64,000 nucleotides of DNA from Clavelina lepadiformis. Taxonomy: Eukaryota; Chordata; Ascidiacea; Aplousobranchia; Clavelinidae. This document shows positions 63,801-64,000 of this stretch, one piece after another. The stretch is from positions 4,526,977 to 4,590,976 of the forward strand of contig NC_135248.1 in the NCBI RefSeq assembly GCF_947623445.1. The letters run 5' to 3'. The number at the start of each line of letters is the position of its first letter. Position 1 is the stretch's first letter. The position numbers were made by a program, and so were the translations under genes. The notes under the pieces are model-generated. The model was given only the letters and a program-made list of their open reading frames with translations, made no database searches and had not been told where the DNA came from.

Positions 63801-64000
63801 CATCAAGACCAAATTCTTCTCTGTATCATTCGATCTGGTCATTCTTTCGTCATAACCTCATGACGTCATAACCTACTGTACATCAGGTATATAATGTATG
63901 ATATTAATGTATTAAAATATATAGCATTAATGTATTGGGTTCGTATATGACAACATGTGCATTTTGAGAAACTTTGTATAGCTGTATAATAGCTGTCGCG
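60817..64000. other. Intergenic, no gene seen
   Basis: No supported gene. Noted: a hydrophobic minus-strand frame at 61980-62237 with a GTAAGT donor but no acceptor or ATG, and a 10-bp palindrome ATGACGTCAT near 63861 (CRE-like), flanked by CATAACCT direct repeats, without an obvious adjacent gene. Confidence 0.45.

Noticed and set aside
1-64000. tRNA, rRNA and CRISPR arrays
   Set aside because: No tRNA B-box/TTCRANYC block with a cloverleaf, no rRNA-like stretch and no regularly spaced direct repeats were seen on either strand.

Overview
The window is eukaryotic: AT-rich DNA, GT-AG introns of about 60-1500 bp, split small exons and decayed transposons, with no prokaryotic features. Gene content (ADAM, ZNF598-type and Ly6/uPAR-type genes plus a 7TM receptor array) says metazoan. 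The compact genes, and a splice-acceptor-like site 5 nt before one start codon, fit a tunicate or another lineage with spliced-leader trans-splicing. This is inference; no sequence here fixes the species.

Layout. 1-7031 (minus): 18 exons of an ADAM/reprolysin metalloprotease, running off the left edge, with a duplicated disintegrin/cysteine-rich cassette. 7032-12787: no confident gene; remnants of a Penelope-like element and of a Polinton/Maverick DNA polymerase. 13326-24844 (plus): one 26-exon gene whose splice phases agree throughout. It joins an N-terminal winged-helix-like region, a ZNF598/Hel2-type RING plus C2H2 array, FPAL motifs, three cold-shock-like domains and an unrecognised C-terminus. 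27863-53985: a tandem family of two-exon 7TM receptor-like genes (six intact, two fragments), all with a phase-1 intron after TM1, mixed with hAT-type remnants and a 133-nt polypurine tract. 58693-60816 (minus): a four-exon secreted Ly6/uPAR-like gene assembled from exons too short to stand out as ORFs. 60817-64000: nothing convincing.

The strongest leads are the ZNF598-cold-shock architecture and the 7TM array, whose members lack the usual class A motifs but share their own signatures (LWxRVY after TM3, a paired PFC/GC cysteine, DWKEK-x-FPW at the end). Exon models were made by hand from splice consensus and reading phase; no expression or database evidence was available.
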